In this document: one piece after another, positions 16,236 to 23,785 of the stretch
Layout of the letters: the number at the start of each line of letters is the position of its first letter
How positions within the stretch are numbered: the first letter of the stretch is position 1
Assembly: GCA_035551615.1 (NCBI GenBank)
Contig: DASZNC010000075.1
Coordinates: 1 to 64,000, forward strand
DNA: 64,000 nucleotides
Reading direction: 5' to 3'
From: JAKCDU01 sp035551615
Lineage (GTDB): Bacteria > Actinomycetota > Acidimicrobiia > Acidimicrobiales > Palsa-688
Position numbers and translations under genes: made by a program
Notes under the pieces: model-generated
Seen by the model: the letters and a program-made list of their open reading frames with translations, nothing else
The model's database searches: none
What the model was told of the DNA's origin: nothing

Positions 16236-16721
16236 ATGACCGCACCACTCGACGATCGGGTCGTCCCGCCGCGTTGGGCGTGGTTGGCCGGGGTCGTCCT
16301 GTCGGTGGTGGGCCTGGGGGTGGCCGGCTACCTGACCTACGAGCACTACACCGGTTCCACCACGCTCAGCTGCCCTGCTGGCGGCGGTGCTGTCAATTGC
16401 TTCAAGGTTACGACCAGCGTCTACAACCAGATTCACGGCGTCCCGGTGGCCGTGCTCGGCCTGGTGTTCTTCTTCGTGATGCTGATCCTGCAGACGCCGG
16501 TCGTGTGGCGCTGGCCGAACCGGATGGCCCGGGCCGCGCAGATCGCCTGGTGCGTGATCGGGCTGGCCACCGCCCTCAAGCTGGTCTACGACGAGCTGTA
16601 CAAGATCGACGCCATCTGCCTGTGGTGCACGTCGGTCCACGTGATCACGTTCCTGATCTTCGTGGCGACCGTGATGGGGACCGCGGCCACGAGCGCTCCG
16701 GCGTACGACCCGGACGACTGA
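16236..16721 (+). CDS. Vitamin K epoxide reductase (VKOR) family protein
   Basis: A 161-residue membrane protein with four predicted helices. It has the family cysteines: the loop pair C46 and C55 (SCPAGGGAVNCFKV) and the quinone-side CLWC motif (C128, C131). Bacterial VKOR homologues replace DsbB, passing electrons from a DsbA-like partner to quinone. It is encoded directly after the DUF929 protein, its probable partner. ATG 16236 with AGAGGG at 16224-16229 is preferred over an earlier in-frame ATG that overlaps the DUF929 stop. No separate thioredoxin domain is fused, unlike some actinobacterial VKOR proteins. Confidence 0.93.
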   Translation: MTAPLDDRVVPPRWAWLAGVVLSVVGLGVAGYLTYEHYTGSTTLSCPAGGGAVNCFKVTTSVYNQIHGVPVAVLGLVFFFVMLILQTPVVWRWPNRMARAAQIAWCVIGLATALKLVYDELYKIDAICLWCTSVHVITFLIFVATVMGTAATSAPAYDPDD

Positions 16722-16900
16722 GCGGCGGTCAAAGGAGCGGACCTCTCCCCCGCCCGCCCCCTCCAGCCGGATACCGCCGGTCAGGGCACGGGCGGTCGGC
16801 ACCGCGCCGGCCGACGGTCGTCGCCCGGCGGGCCGCCCCCCGCCCGAGCTCAGGCAAAGCTACGGGCCCGGACCGGTCGGGGCTATGGATGGTCCGGCTA

Positions 16901-18517
16901 CTACTTGCCGCTCTTGGTGGAACGATCTTCCACCGGCGCGTCGGCCGGCGGGGCGGTGTCCACCCCGGAGGTCAAGTCGAGGACCGACCGGGCGGCGGGA
17001 GGCCGCGGGGCGCCGGTGGTGGCCGCCATTCGAGGTGAGGGACCGCCCTGGAGCGACAGCGGCAGGGCGATGTCCTCGAGTGACTGCATCTCGGCGTTGA
17101 CCCCGAGGAAACCCTCGACGATGGCCCCGAGGAGCATGACGGCGGCCCCGATCAGGTAGCCGATGAACAGCTTGAAGTGGTCGTGGCCGTTGCCGATCAG
17201 CTGGCCGTAGAACCACGGGCCGAACGCTCCGAAGCACTGGGCGACCGCGAAGAACACGGCGATGGCCTTGGCCCGGACCTCCACCGGGAAGATCTCGCTG
17301 ACCGTGAGGTAGGCGGCGCTGGCCCCGGCCGAGGCGAAGAAGAAGATCACGCACCACCAGATGGTCTGGGTGACAGCCGTCAGGTCGCCGGCCTTGAACA
17401 TGACGGCGCTGATGGCCAGTAGGACGGCCGAGATCCCGTATGTCCCGGTGATCATCCGGCGCCGCCCCACCGTGTCGAACAGCCGGCCGAGCAGCAGGGG
17501 CCCGAGGAAGTTACCCGCAGCGAACGCCATGAAGTAGTACGCCGTGGAGTTGGACGAGACGCCGTAGATCTTGGTCAGCACCAGCGTGTAGGTGAAGAAG
17601 ATGGCGTTGTAGAGGAACGACTGGGTGATCATCAGCGCCGCCCCCAGGACCGATCGGGACGGGTAGGTGCGGAACAGGGTCACGAGGAGGGAGAGGAAGC
17701 CGGTACTGGCCGGTTCGCGGATCTCGATGGCCTTGGCCTTGTCGACCTCGTCGAGGTGGCCCCCGCTCTCTTCGACCCGTTGCTCGATCTGGGCGATGGC
17801 CGCCTCCGCCTCTTCCACCCGGCCGTGCATGAGGAGCCACCGGGGGCTCTCGGGCAGGTTCCGGCGCACGAAGAGGACCACGAAGCCGAGCACGGGGCCG
17901 ATCAGGAAGGCGACCCGCCACGAATACGAATCGGACAGGTGGTTGACCACCTCGAGGAACAGGACGGAGGCGAGGAGGGCACCGCCCCAGTAGGTTCCGT
18001 TGACGGCGATGTCGACGCGGCCCCGGTAGCGGGCCGGGATCAGCTCGTCGATGGCCGAGTTGATCGCCGCGTACTCGCCGCCGATGCCGGCGCCGGCGAT
18101 GAACCGGGTCACGTCCAGGTAGTAGACCCACCCATGGGTGTGACCGAGCGTCAAGGCGGTGAGCGCACCACCCAGCAGATACACCCCGAGGGTGATCATG
18201 AACAGGTTCTTACGACCCCAGGCATCGGAGAGCCGCCCGAAGAAGATGGCACCGAATACCTCGCCCAGCAGGTATACGGTTCCGACCGAGAAAGACACCG
18301 ACCCCGACGACATGTGCAGGGCCGCTTTGCTGGAGATCACCGACGTCGAGTTGGAGGCGATCGTGATCTCCAACCCGTCCAGAATCCAGGCCACGCCCAG
18401 TGCGATCACCAGCCTGGTGTGGAAACGGGACCAGCGCAGCCGGTCGATCCGGGCCGGGACCAGGCTGGTGTTCCCGCTGGTCGGAGTAGTGCTGGTACCG
18501 CCGGTGAGCGTGGTCAT
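16901..18517 (-). CDS. MFS transporter, metabolite:H+ symporter type
   Basis: A 538-residue major facilitator protein with 12 predicted helices. Motif A (GRLSDAWGRKN) lies between helices 2 and 3, RFIAGAGIGGEYAAINSAIDE lies in helix 4, and PARYRGR and LPESPRWLL follow the N-terminal half, as in the sugar porter and metabolite:H+ symporter groups. A repeat of motif A (GRLFDTVGRRR) opens the C-terminal half. A disordered, Pro-rich C-terminal tail of about 60 residues is cytosolic. Substrate unknown. I prefer ATG 18517; a GTG at 18556 would add 13 residues. The gene is convergent with the VKOR gene. Confidence 0.9.
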   Translation of the reverse strand: MTTLTGGTSTTPTSGNTSLVPARIDRLRWSRFHTRLVIALGVAWILDGLEITIASNSTSVISSKAALHMSSGSVSFSVGTVYLLGEVFGAIFFGRLSDAWGRKNLFMITLGVYLLGGALTALTLGHTHGWVYYLDVTRFIAGAGIGGEYAAINSAIDELIPARYRGRVDIAVNGTYWGGALLASVLFLEVVNHLSDSYSWRVAFLIGPVLGFVVLFVRRNLPESPRWLLMHGRVEEAEAAIAQIEQRVEESGGHLDEVDKAKAIEIREPASTGFLSLLVTLFRTYPSRSVLGAALMITQSFLYNAIFFTYTLVLTKIYGVSSNSTAYYFMAFAAGNFLGPLLLGRLFDTVGRRRMITGTYGISAVLLAISAVMFKAGDLTAVTQTIWWCVIFFFASAGASAAYLTVSEIFPVEVRAKAIAVFFAVAQCFGAFGPWFYGQLIGNGHDHFKLFIGYLIGAAVMLLGAIVEGFLGVNAEMQSLEDIALPLSLQGGPSPRMAATTGAPRPPAARSVLDLTSGVDTAPPADAPVEDRSTKSGK

Positions 18518-18580
18518 TTTGTTGTCGGAACCTCCCCGATGGCCGGATATACCCACCGGTGCGGCCCGACTAATCGGCCG

Positions 18581-19822
18581 TCATTGGGCCGGGGCGGAGG
18601 CTCCCATCAACGGACCGAACCACTGCATGGACTCGACTCTCACCTCGGCGCCGGCATGAGGAGCGTCGACCATCAACCCGTTGCCCAGGTAGACGCCCAC
18701 GTGGGTGATCCCCGGATAGAAGAAGACCAGGTCCCCGGGCCGGAGGTTGGCTGCGGTCACGTGCGGCGTCGCCGCGAATTGCTGGGCCGCGGTCCGGGGC
18801 AGGTTCACCCCGGCCTGGGCGTAGGCGTACTGGGTCAGGCCGGAGCAGTCGAACGAACTCGGACCGGACGCCCCGTAGACGTAGGGACGCCCAACTTCTG
18901 ACATCGCTACCGTCACTACCTTGGCGGCCACGGCGGCTTGGCGCGTGCTCTGGAGTTCGGACGCCGGGATACGGATGGCGGTACGGACGGCGCGCTGGCC
19001 GGGCCGGAACTCCGAGACCACGCCGTCGGACTGGACCTCGTCGTAACCATCGCTGTCAGCGGCGATCTCCGTGGTGCCCGCGGCCGGCGTCGAACCGGCG
19101 TACCCGGCCGCGCCGAAGGCGAAGACGCCGCCGTCGGCGGCCGCCAGCCAGTAACCGCGGCCAGTAGGCGCAGAGGCCATGCCGACGATCGGCTGGGCCA
19201 GGCGGGTGGATCCGGTCGATCCGTAGAAGTGGGCGTCACCGTAGGAGAACACCCCGCCGTCGGACGCGACCAGCCAGTAGCCGTGACCGGTCGGCGTCGG
19301 CGCCACGGCCACGATCGGCCGGGCCAGCTGCCGGCCGCCGGTAGAGCCGTAGAAGTGGGCGTCACCGTAGGAGAAGACCCCGCCGTCGGCGGCCACCATC
19401 CAGTAGCCGTGACCGGAAGGGGTGGAGGCCATGCCGACGATGGGTTCGGCCAACCGCCGCCCGCCGGTCGACCCGTAGAACGGCGCGCTGCCCCGGCTGA
19501 AGACACCGCCGTCAGCCGCCGCCTCCCATGCCCCCCCGCCGGGGTGGCCGGCCCAGGTCACGGTCGGCTGGGCCAGGTGGGCGATCGCCGGCCACGAGCC
19601 GCTGGTCGTGTACAGGCTGCCGTCGGATTCCACGACGCCGGCCTTGGCCGCCGTGGGCGCAGCAGTGGCCGCCGAGGCGGGCGTGGTGACCGAAGCCTCC
19701 AGTTCGACACTGGCCAACTGGAGCGCCTGGTGCACTCCCGGTTGGGGGGCCAGCGCAGCGGCGGCTACGCCGCCGCCGAGGGCCAGGCTGAGTAGAGCGG
19801 GTACAGCACCGAATCGTCGCAA
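18581..19822 (-). CDS. Secreted NlpC/P60 peptidoglycan hydrolase with GYW/DGGVF repeats
   Basis: A 413-residue exported protein. An Ala-rich signal peptide (1-25) is followed by a linker, four repeats of about 45 residues built on GYWxVAxDGGVFSYGDAHFYGSTG, then a C-terminal NlpC/P60 domain with the Cys-His-His set: FDCSGL, THVGVYLG and DAPHAG. The catalytic domain cleaves peptidoglycan stem peptides; the repeats probably bind the wall or form a small beta-propeller-like array, which is inference. TTG 19822 is the start, chosen for the AAAGGA ribosome site 7 bases upstream and for the proper signal peptide. The same repeat recurs in the protein at 33967-36000 and in a relic at 36797. Confidence 0.92.
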   Translation of the reverse strand: MRRFGAVPALLSLALGGGVAAAALAPQPGVHQALQLASVELEASVTTPASAATAAPTAAKAGVVESDGSLYTTSGSWPAIAHLAQPTVTWAGHPGGGAWEAAADGGVFSRGSAPFYGSTGGRRLAEPIVGMASTPSGHGYWMVAADGGVFSYGDAHFYGSTGGRQLARPIVAVAPTPTGHGYWLVASDGGVFSYGDAHFYGSTGSTRLAQPIVGMASAPTGRGYWLAAADGGVFAFGAAGYAGSTPAAGTTEIAADSDGYDEVQSDGVVSEFRPGQRAVRTAIRIPASELQSTRQAAVAAKVVTVAMSEVGRPYVYGASGPSSFDCSGLTQYAYAQAGVNLPRTAAQQFAATPHVTAANLRPGDLVFFYPGITHVGVYLGNGLMVDAPHAGAEVRVESMQWFGPLMGASAPAQ

Positions 19823-20040
19823 TGGGGGGTCCTTTCCGAAGGCGCGACAGAACCCCGGTACTGCTGGGGCCCAGTCCCGCCGGGCGCCCCCGCCGACCGA
19901 CCGCTGGTTCTCAACGACCGCCGCAGGGCGCGCCATAACGCGCTAAGTGGTTGGACCAATGAATCGGACCCACGCCGATCAGATCAATGAAAACCGAGGG
20001 TGTTTGTCCCTCAGTTGTCTATCGATTGGCGATAAATAGT

Positions 20041-21465
20041 CTAAAGCGCCTCAGGCGGCCGCCGGTCCGCCCACCCGACGGCCTGCTCCATCTGGGCGGA
20101 AATGCGCAGTAGGAGCGCATCTTCCCAGGGCCCTCCGACCAGTTGCACGCCGATCGGCAGCCCGTCGTCGCTCATGTAGGTCGGCAGGGATATGGCCGGT
20201 TGTCCGGTCATATTGAACCCAGAAGTCAGGACCGCCATTTGGAATACCTGAAGGGCCGGACCGCCGCCCGGGTTGCCGTGAACAGCGGCCAGGATGTCAC
20301 CCGCCACCGGCGGCGGGATGGTCATGGTCGGGGTCAGCAGCACGTCGAACTCGCGACCCCATCGACCGACCTGCTCGCGGGTGAACCGCTGCAACCGGTG
20401 GACGGCGTGGACGTAGGTGAGGCTGTCGATGCCCATGGCCGTCTCCCGCCCGGCCCGGATGTGGGGCTCTGCCCGGCTCCAATCGACGCCGTCGTAGTCG
20501 GCCAGCCCGGAGTTGACGACCGACAGGAAGGCCTCGAGGAACTCGTCCGGTACGTCCATGGTCGCCGGGAGCACGGCGTGACCCAGGCGTTCGAGGACGG
20601 TGCCCGCCTCGCGGACGGCGTCGACGCACACCGGATCGACCGGCAGCCCGAACGGCGCCGTGTCCATCAGGCCGATCCGCAGGTGCCCCGGATCGGCACC
20701 CACCTCCTCGGCGAACGGCCGCGACGGCGGTGGGGCGTTGTACCAGAGACCCCGGTCGACGCCGCTGATCACATCCAGGATGGCGGCCGTGTCGGCCACG
20801 TCGTGCGTGACCACGCCTTCGACCGCCCCGCCCTCCCAACTGGTGACCCGGTGCGGCACCCGGCCGCGGCTGACCTTCAACCCGACCAGCCCGCAGCAGG
20901 AGGCGGGGATGCGGATGGAGCCGCCCCCGTCGTTGGCGTGCGCCACGGGGAACATGCCGGCGGCTACCGCAGCGGCCGCCCCCCCGCTCGAGCCGCCCGG
21001 CGTGCGGCCCGTGTCCCAAGGATTCCGGGAGATGCCGTAGCGGTCGTTCTCGGCCGCCGTGATGGGCCCGAACTCCGGGGTGTTGGTGCGGGCGCTGAGT
21101 ACGAACCCGGCCCGCTGGAAGGCCTCGACCACCAGCGCGCTCTCGGCCGAGTCACCCTCGGGCGCCGCCCACGATCCGTAGGTCACCGGCCAGCCGGCGA
21201 CTTCGGTCAGGTCCTTGATCGGGATGGGCACGCCGAAGAACGGTGGCAGCTCGGCCGGGTCACTGCGGGCGATCAGGTCGCCCGACGTCCGGGCCAGGAT
21301 GCGGGCGTCGTCGTCGTTGCGCCAGATGACCGCTGTCAGTTGGTCGTTGACCTCGTCGACGCGGGCCAGGCACGCGTCGAGGGCCTCCATCGGGCTGATG
21401 TCCTTGGCCCGGATGGCGGCGGCCAAGGCCCGGGCGGATCGCATGATCCGGTCGTTGTCCCCCAT
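20041..21465 (-). CDS. Amidase (amidase signature family)
   Basis: A 474-residue amidase signature enzyme that hydrolyses a carboxamide. The Ser-cisSer-Lys triad is visible: K84 in IPIKDL, the cis-Ser in GRTPGGSSGG (159-160) and nucleophile S183 in GGGSIRIPA. The C-terminal MTGQPAISLP and GLPIGVQLVGG are also family marks. It lacks the features of GatA context (no gatB or gatC nearby), so it is more likely a catabolic or detoxifying amidase of unknown substrate. ATG 21465. A 218-base spacer separates it from the NlpC/P60 gene, same strand. Confidence 0.93.
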   Translation of the reverse strand: MGDNDRIMRSARALAAAIRAKDISPMEALDACLARVDEVNDQLTAVIWRNDDDARILARTSGDLIARSDPAELPPFFGVPIPIKDLTEVAGWPVTYGSWAAPEGDSAESALVVEAFQRAGFVLSARTNTPEFGPITAAENDRYGISRNPWDTGRTPGGSSGGAAAAVAAGMFPVAHANDGGGSIRIPASCCGLVGLKVSRGRVPHRVTSWEGGAVEGVVTHDVADTAAILDVISGVDRGLWYNAPPPSRPFAEEVGADPGHLRIGLMDTAPFGLPVDPVCVDAVREAGTVLERLGHAVLPATMDVPDEFLEAFLSVVNSGLADYDGVDWSRAEPHIRAGRETAMGIDSLTYVHAVHRLQRFTREQVGRWGREFDVLLTPTMTIPPPVAGDILAAVHGNPGGGPALQVFQMAVLTSGFNMTGQPAISLPTYMSDDGLPIGVQLVGGPWEDALLLRISAQMEQAVGWADRRPPEAL

Positions 21466-21534
21466 GGTGACGACACTACGGCGTCCGTGCCCGAACCGGT
21501 CCGGCCGGTGCTGGCTTTGACGCCGCTTTCTCCG

Positions 21535-22350
21535 CTACAGGGTGCCGGGGACGTAGGCCGTCGTCGGCGGCGTGGTCGTCGCCGGCGTCTCGAGCGGCCG
21601 GCCCCGTGCATCGGCCCGCACCAGGCTGAGCAGCACCTCGAGCACACCGTTGTTCCCGACCTGGGCGACGGCGAAGCTGGGATTGGGGATGTGCCAGTCG
21701 GACAGGCTGATGGGTATCTCGGCGTTCAGGTCGATCCGGTCGGCGTCGAGCCGCTCCGCCGTCAGGCTGAAGGCGATCGGCCGCTTCACCCCCCGCAAGG
21801 TCAGATCCCCCATGGCCTGGGCCGTGATGGTGCGGCCCACGTCGGGGATGGCCGTCAGCTGGATCGGCGACGTCAGCTGGAAGGTGGCGTGCGGGTAGTC
21901 CGACGTTTCCATGATGAACCCCCGGAACTGCACGTCGCGGGCCCCCTGGTCCGACTTCACGCTGGCCATGTCCACGGTGAAATCGGCGGCGCTGACCTGC
22001 GTCCCGGAGATGACCAGCCCGCCGGTCACCTTGGCCGTCCGCCCGACGGCGGTATGGCTCTGGCCGAACAGCAGCTCGTGCACCCGGTACCCGGCCAGGG
22101 ATCCGGGCCCGATCACCCACGTGCCGCTGACCGGCCCCGGCTGCAGCGGCCCCGATGCCGCGCCGGTCGCCGGCGGCAGGTGCAGGACCCCGGGCGGCGA
22201 GCCCTCGAACACGGCGAAGAACAGGTACGGGCCACCGATCAGCACGGCGGCGGTCGCGACCAGGGCCACCACCACCCACTTCAACGGGTACGTACGGCCG
22301 ACCGGGCGGTCCGGCCGTCTCCGGCGGGCGGGCCGGCGGCGGGTCTTCAC
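21535..22350 (-). CDS. YceI-like lipocalin-fold protein with N-terminal membrane anchor
   Basis: A 271-residue protein. A strongly basic leader (about 1-20) and one membrane helix (about 24-45) anchor an extracytoplasmic domain. That domain has the YceI order: GTWVIGPGSLAGYRVHE, FTVDMASVKSDQGARDVQFRGFIMETSDYPHATF, GDLTLRGVKRPIAFSL, and a conserved C-terminal SDWHIPNPSF. YceI proteins are extended lipocalin-like barrels that bind long isoprenoid chains. It probably carries a lipid or quinone at the outer face. It lies upstream of the amidase on the same strand with a 69-base gap. Start ATG 22350. Confidence 0.9.
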   Translation of the reverse strand: MKTRRRPARRRRPDRPVGRTYPLKWVVVALVATAAVLIGGPYLFFAVFEGSPPGVLHLPPATGAASGPLQPGPVSGTWVIGPGSLAGYRVHELLFGQSHTAVGRTAKVTGGLVISGTQVSAADFTVDMASVKSDQGARDVQFRGFIMETSDYPHATFQLTSPIQLTAIPDVGRTITAQAMGDLTLRGVKRPIAFSLTAERLDADRIDLNAEIPISLSDWHIPNPSFAVAQVGNNGVLEVLLSLVRADARGRPLETPATTTPPTTAYVPGTL

Positions 22351-22650
22351 CTGTCCAGTATCACCGGGCCGGGCCGCAACCGGCCAAGCGGCCGCCGCGC
22401 TGACTAGCCCGTTCGGGGGCCCGGCCGCGCTAGTCAGATCGGCGGGGAGAAATGCCTATAGCGGGCCATTCCCGCCCGACCCGGCTGTCCGTACCATCTG
22501 TTCCGTACCTCAATACGCACTTTGAACGCAGTTGAAATGCAGCAGACACACAGTTCGAGGTACCGAACAAATTGGTGGGAGTTGAGGACCGGTCCCCGGG
22601 GGGAGACCGGTCCTCACCGCGCCCGGTGTCCGGCCGGTTAGGTTCGATTC
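22351..22650. other. Intergenic region between divergent genes, with a hairpin
   Basis: Divergent spacer between the YceI-like gene and an SDR gene. An 11-bp perfect stem, GAGGACCGGTC at 22584-22594 with its complement at 22605-22615 and a 10-base loop, sits 35 bases before the SDR start, where it would be in the leader of that transcript. The middle portion near 22500-22570 is AT-richer and is a likely promoter zone, but I cannot assign boxes with confidence. Confidence 0.55.
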
Positions 22651-23400
22651 ATGAGCGCGGGCCGAGCTGTGGTGACCGGGGCGTCGAGCGGGATCGGAGC
22701 GGCCACCGCTCGCCGCCTGGCGGCCGAGGGGTTCGACGTGGTGCTCGGTGCCCGGCGGTCCGAGCGGCTCGCGGAGGTCGCCGCCTCCATCGGCTCGTCG
22801 GCCACCGCCCACCCTCTCGACGTGACCGACCCGGCGTCGGTGGAGGAGTTCTGTGGGGCCGCCGGCGACGTCCGCCTACTGGTCAACAACGCGGGCGGCG
22901 CTCTCGGCATGGAGTCGATCGCCGACGCCGACGACGGCAAATGGCTGACCATGTACGAGTCGAACGTCATGGGCCTGATGCGGATGACCCGCGCCCTGCT
23001 GCCGCGGCTGATCGCGTCCGGTGATGGCCACGTGATCAACGTCGGCTCGGTGGCGGCGTTCGAGGCCTACGCCGGCGGGGCCGGCTACAACGCGGCCAAG
23101 CACGCGGCCCGGGCGGTGACCGACGTCCTGCGCCTGGAGTTGATCGGCCAGCCGGTCCGGGTCAGCGAGGTCGACCCGGGGATGGTCGAGACGGAGTTCT
23201 CGCTGGTCCGCTTCGCCGGCGATCAGGACCGGGCCGACGCCGTGTACGACGGTGTGCATCCGCTCGTCGCGGATGACATCGCCGACATCATCGCCTTCGT
23301 CGCCACCCGGCCCAGCCATGTCGACATCGATCAGGTGACCGTTCGACCCCGGGATCAGGCCCGGGTGTGGCTGGTGAACCGCTCATCTCCCGGCGACTGA
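22651..23400 (+). CDS. SDR family NAD(P)-dependent oxidoreductase (YdfG-like)
   Basis: A 249-residue classical SDR. It has TGASSGIG at the cofactor loop, basic residues after beta-2 (GARRSERL) that favour NADP(H), NNAG in LLVNNAGGALGM, a catalytic Ser in NVGSVA, YNAAK as Tyr-Lys pair, and VDPGMVETEF after beta-6. The C-terminal segment DDIADIIAFVATRPSHVDIDQVTVRP resembles the YdfG / 3-hydroxy acid dehydrogenase group, acting on short hydroxy acids or serine. ATG 22651. It is followed, convergent, by the DUF4242 gene 11 bases on. Confidence 0.93.
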   Translation: MSAGRAVVTGASSGIGAATARRLAAEGFDVVLGARRSERLAEVAASIGSSATAHPLDVTDPASVEEFCGAAGDVRLLVNNAGGALGMESIADADDGKWLTMYESNVMGLMRMTRALLPRLIASGDGHVINVGSVAAFEAYAGGAGYNAAKHAARAVTDVLRLELIGQPVRVSEVDPGMVETEFSLVRFAGDQDRADAVYDGVHPLVADDIADIIAFVATRPSHVDIDQVTVRPRDQARVWLVNRSSPGD

Positions 23401-23411
23401 GCCGGACGATC

Positions 23412-23690
23412 TCAGGATGAACCGGCGGTGGTCGGATCTATGACCGCGCTCACCCGGTGGACGGCGTCGACCGGGAATCCGCCGGCTTGGCCGTGCTCCC
23501 GGAGCGCGTCGGCGTCCTCGGCGATGTAGACGCAGAAGATCTTGTCTTCGGTCACGAAGCTCTCCAGCCATTGGGCTCTCCCCTGCATACCGGTCAGTAC
23601 GCCACACGACTTGTGCGAGATGGCGGCCAGGTCCTCGGCGGTGAGGGTGCCGGCACCGGGCAACGTGCGCTCGATCACGAATTTCGGCAT
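23412..23690 (-). CDS. DUF4242 family small protein
   Basis: A 92-residue protein with the DUF4242 pattern: MPKFVIERTLPGAG, then ISHKSCGVL, then SFVTEDKIFCVYIAEDADALREH and GGFPVDAVHRVSAVIDPTTA. The fold is a ferredoxin-like dimeric alpha/beta barrel (stress-responsive or nickel-binding-like); the biochemical role is unknown. It is cytosolic, starts at ATG 23690, and lies 95 bases downstream of nothing on its own strand except the LuxR regulator gene, which is transcribed toward it but ends at 23786. Confidence 0.88.
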   Translation of the reverse strand: MPKFVIERTLPGAGTLTAEDLAAISHKSCGVLTGMQGRAQWLESFVTEDKIFCVYIAEDADALREHGQAGGFPVDAVHRVSAVIDPTTAGSS

Positions 23691-23785
23691 GTTGTGCTCC
23701 TGCGTCTATGGGCTTGCGTGATCCGCTCCATGCGGGCGGGGTCAACCTACGAGCACGGGGCTGCCGGTGACATCGGGCGAATGCC

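Noticed and set aside
19823..20040. Possible cyclic di-AMP riboswitch before the NlpC/P60 gene
   Set aside because: Wall hydrolases in actinobacteria often have one, and the leader is structured, but I could not find the conserved motif blocks in order.
20143..22407. 754-codon plus-strand open frame across the amidase and YceI-like genes
   Set aside because: It is antisense to two clear protein families, is Arg/Gly/Pro-rich and has no motif.
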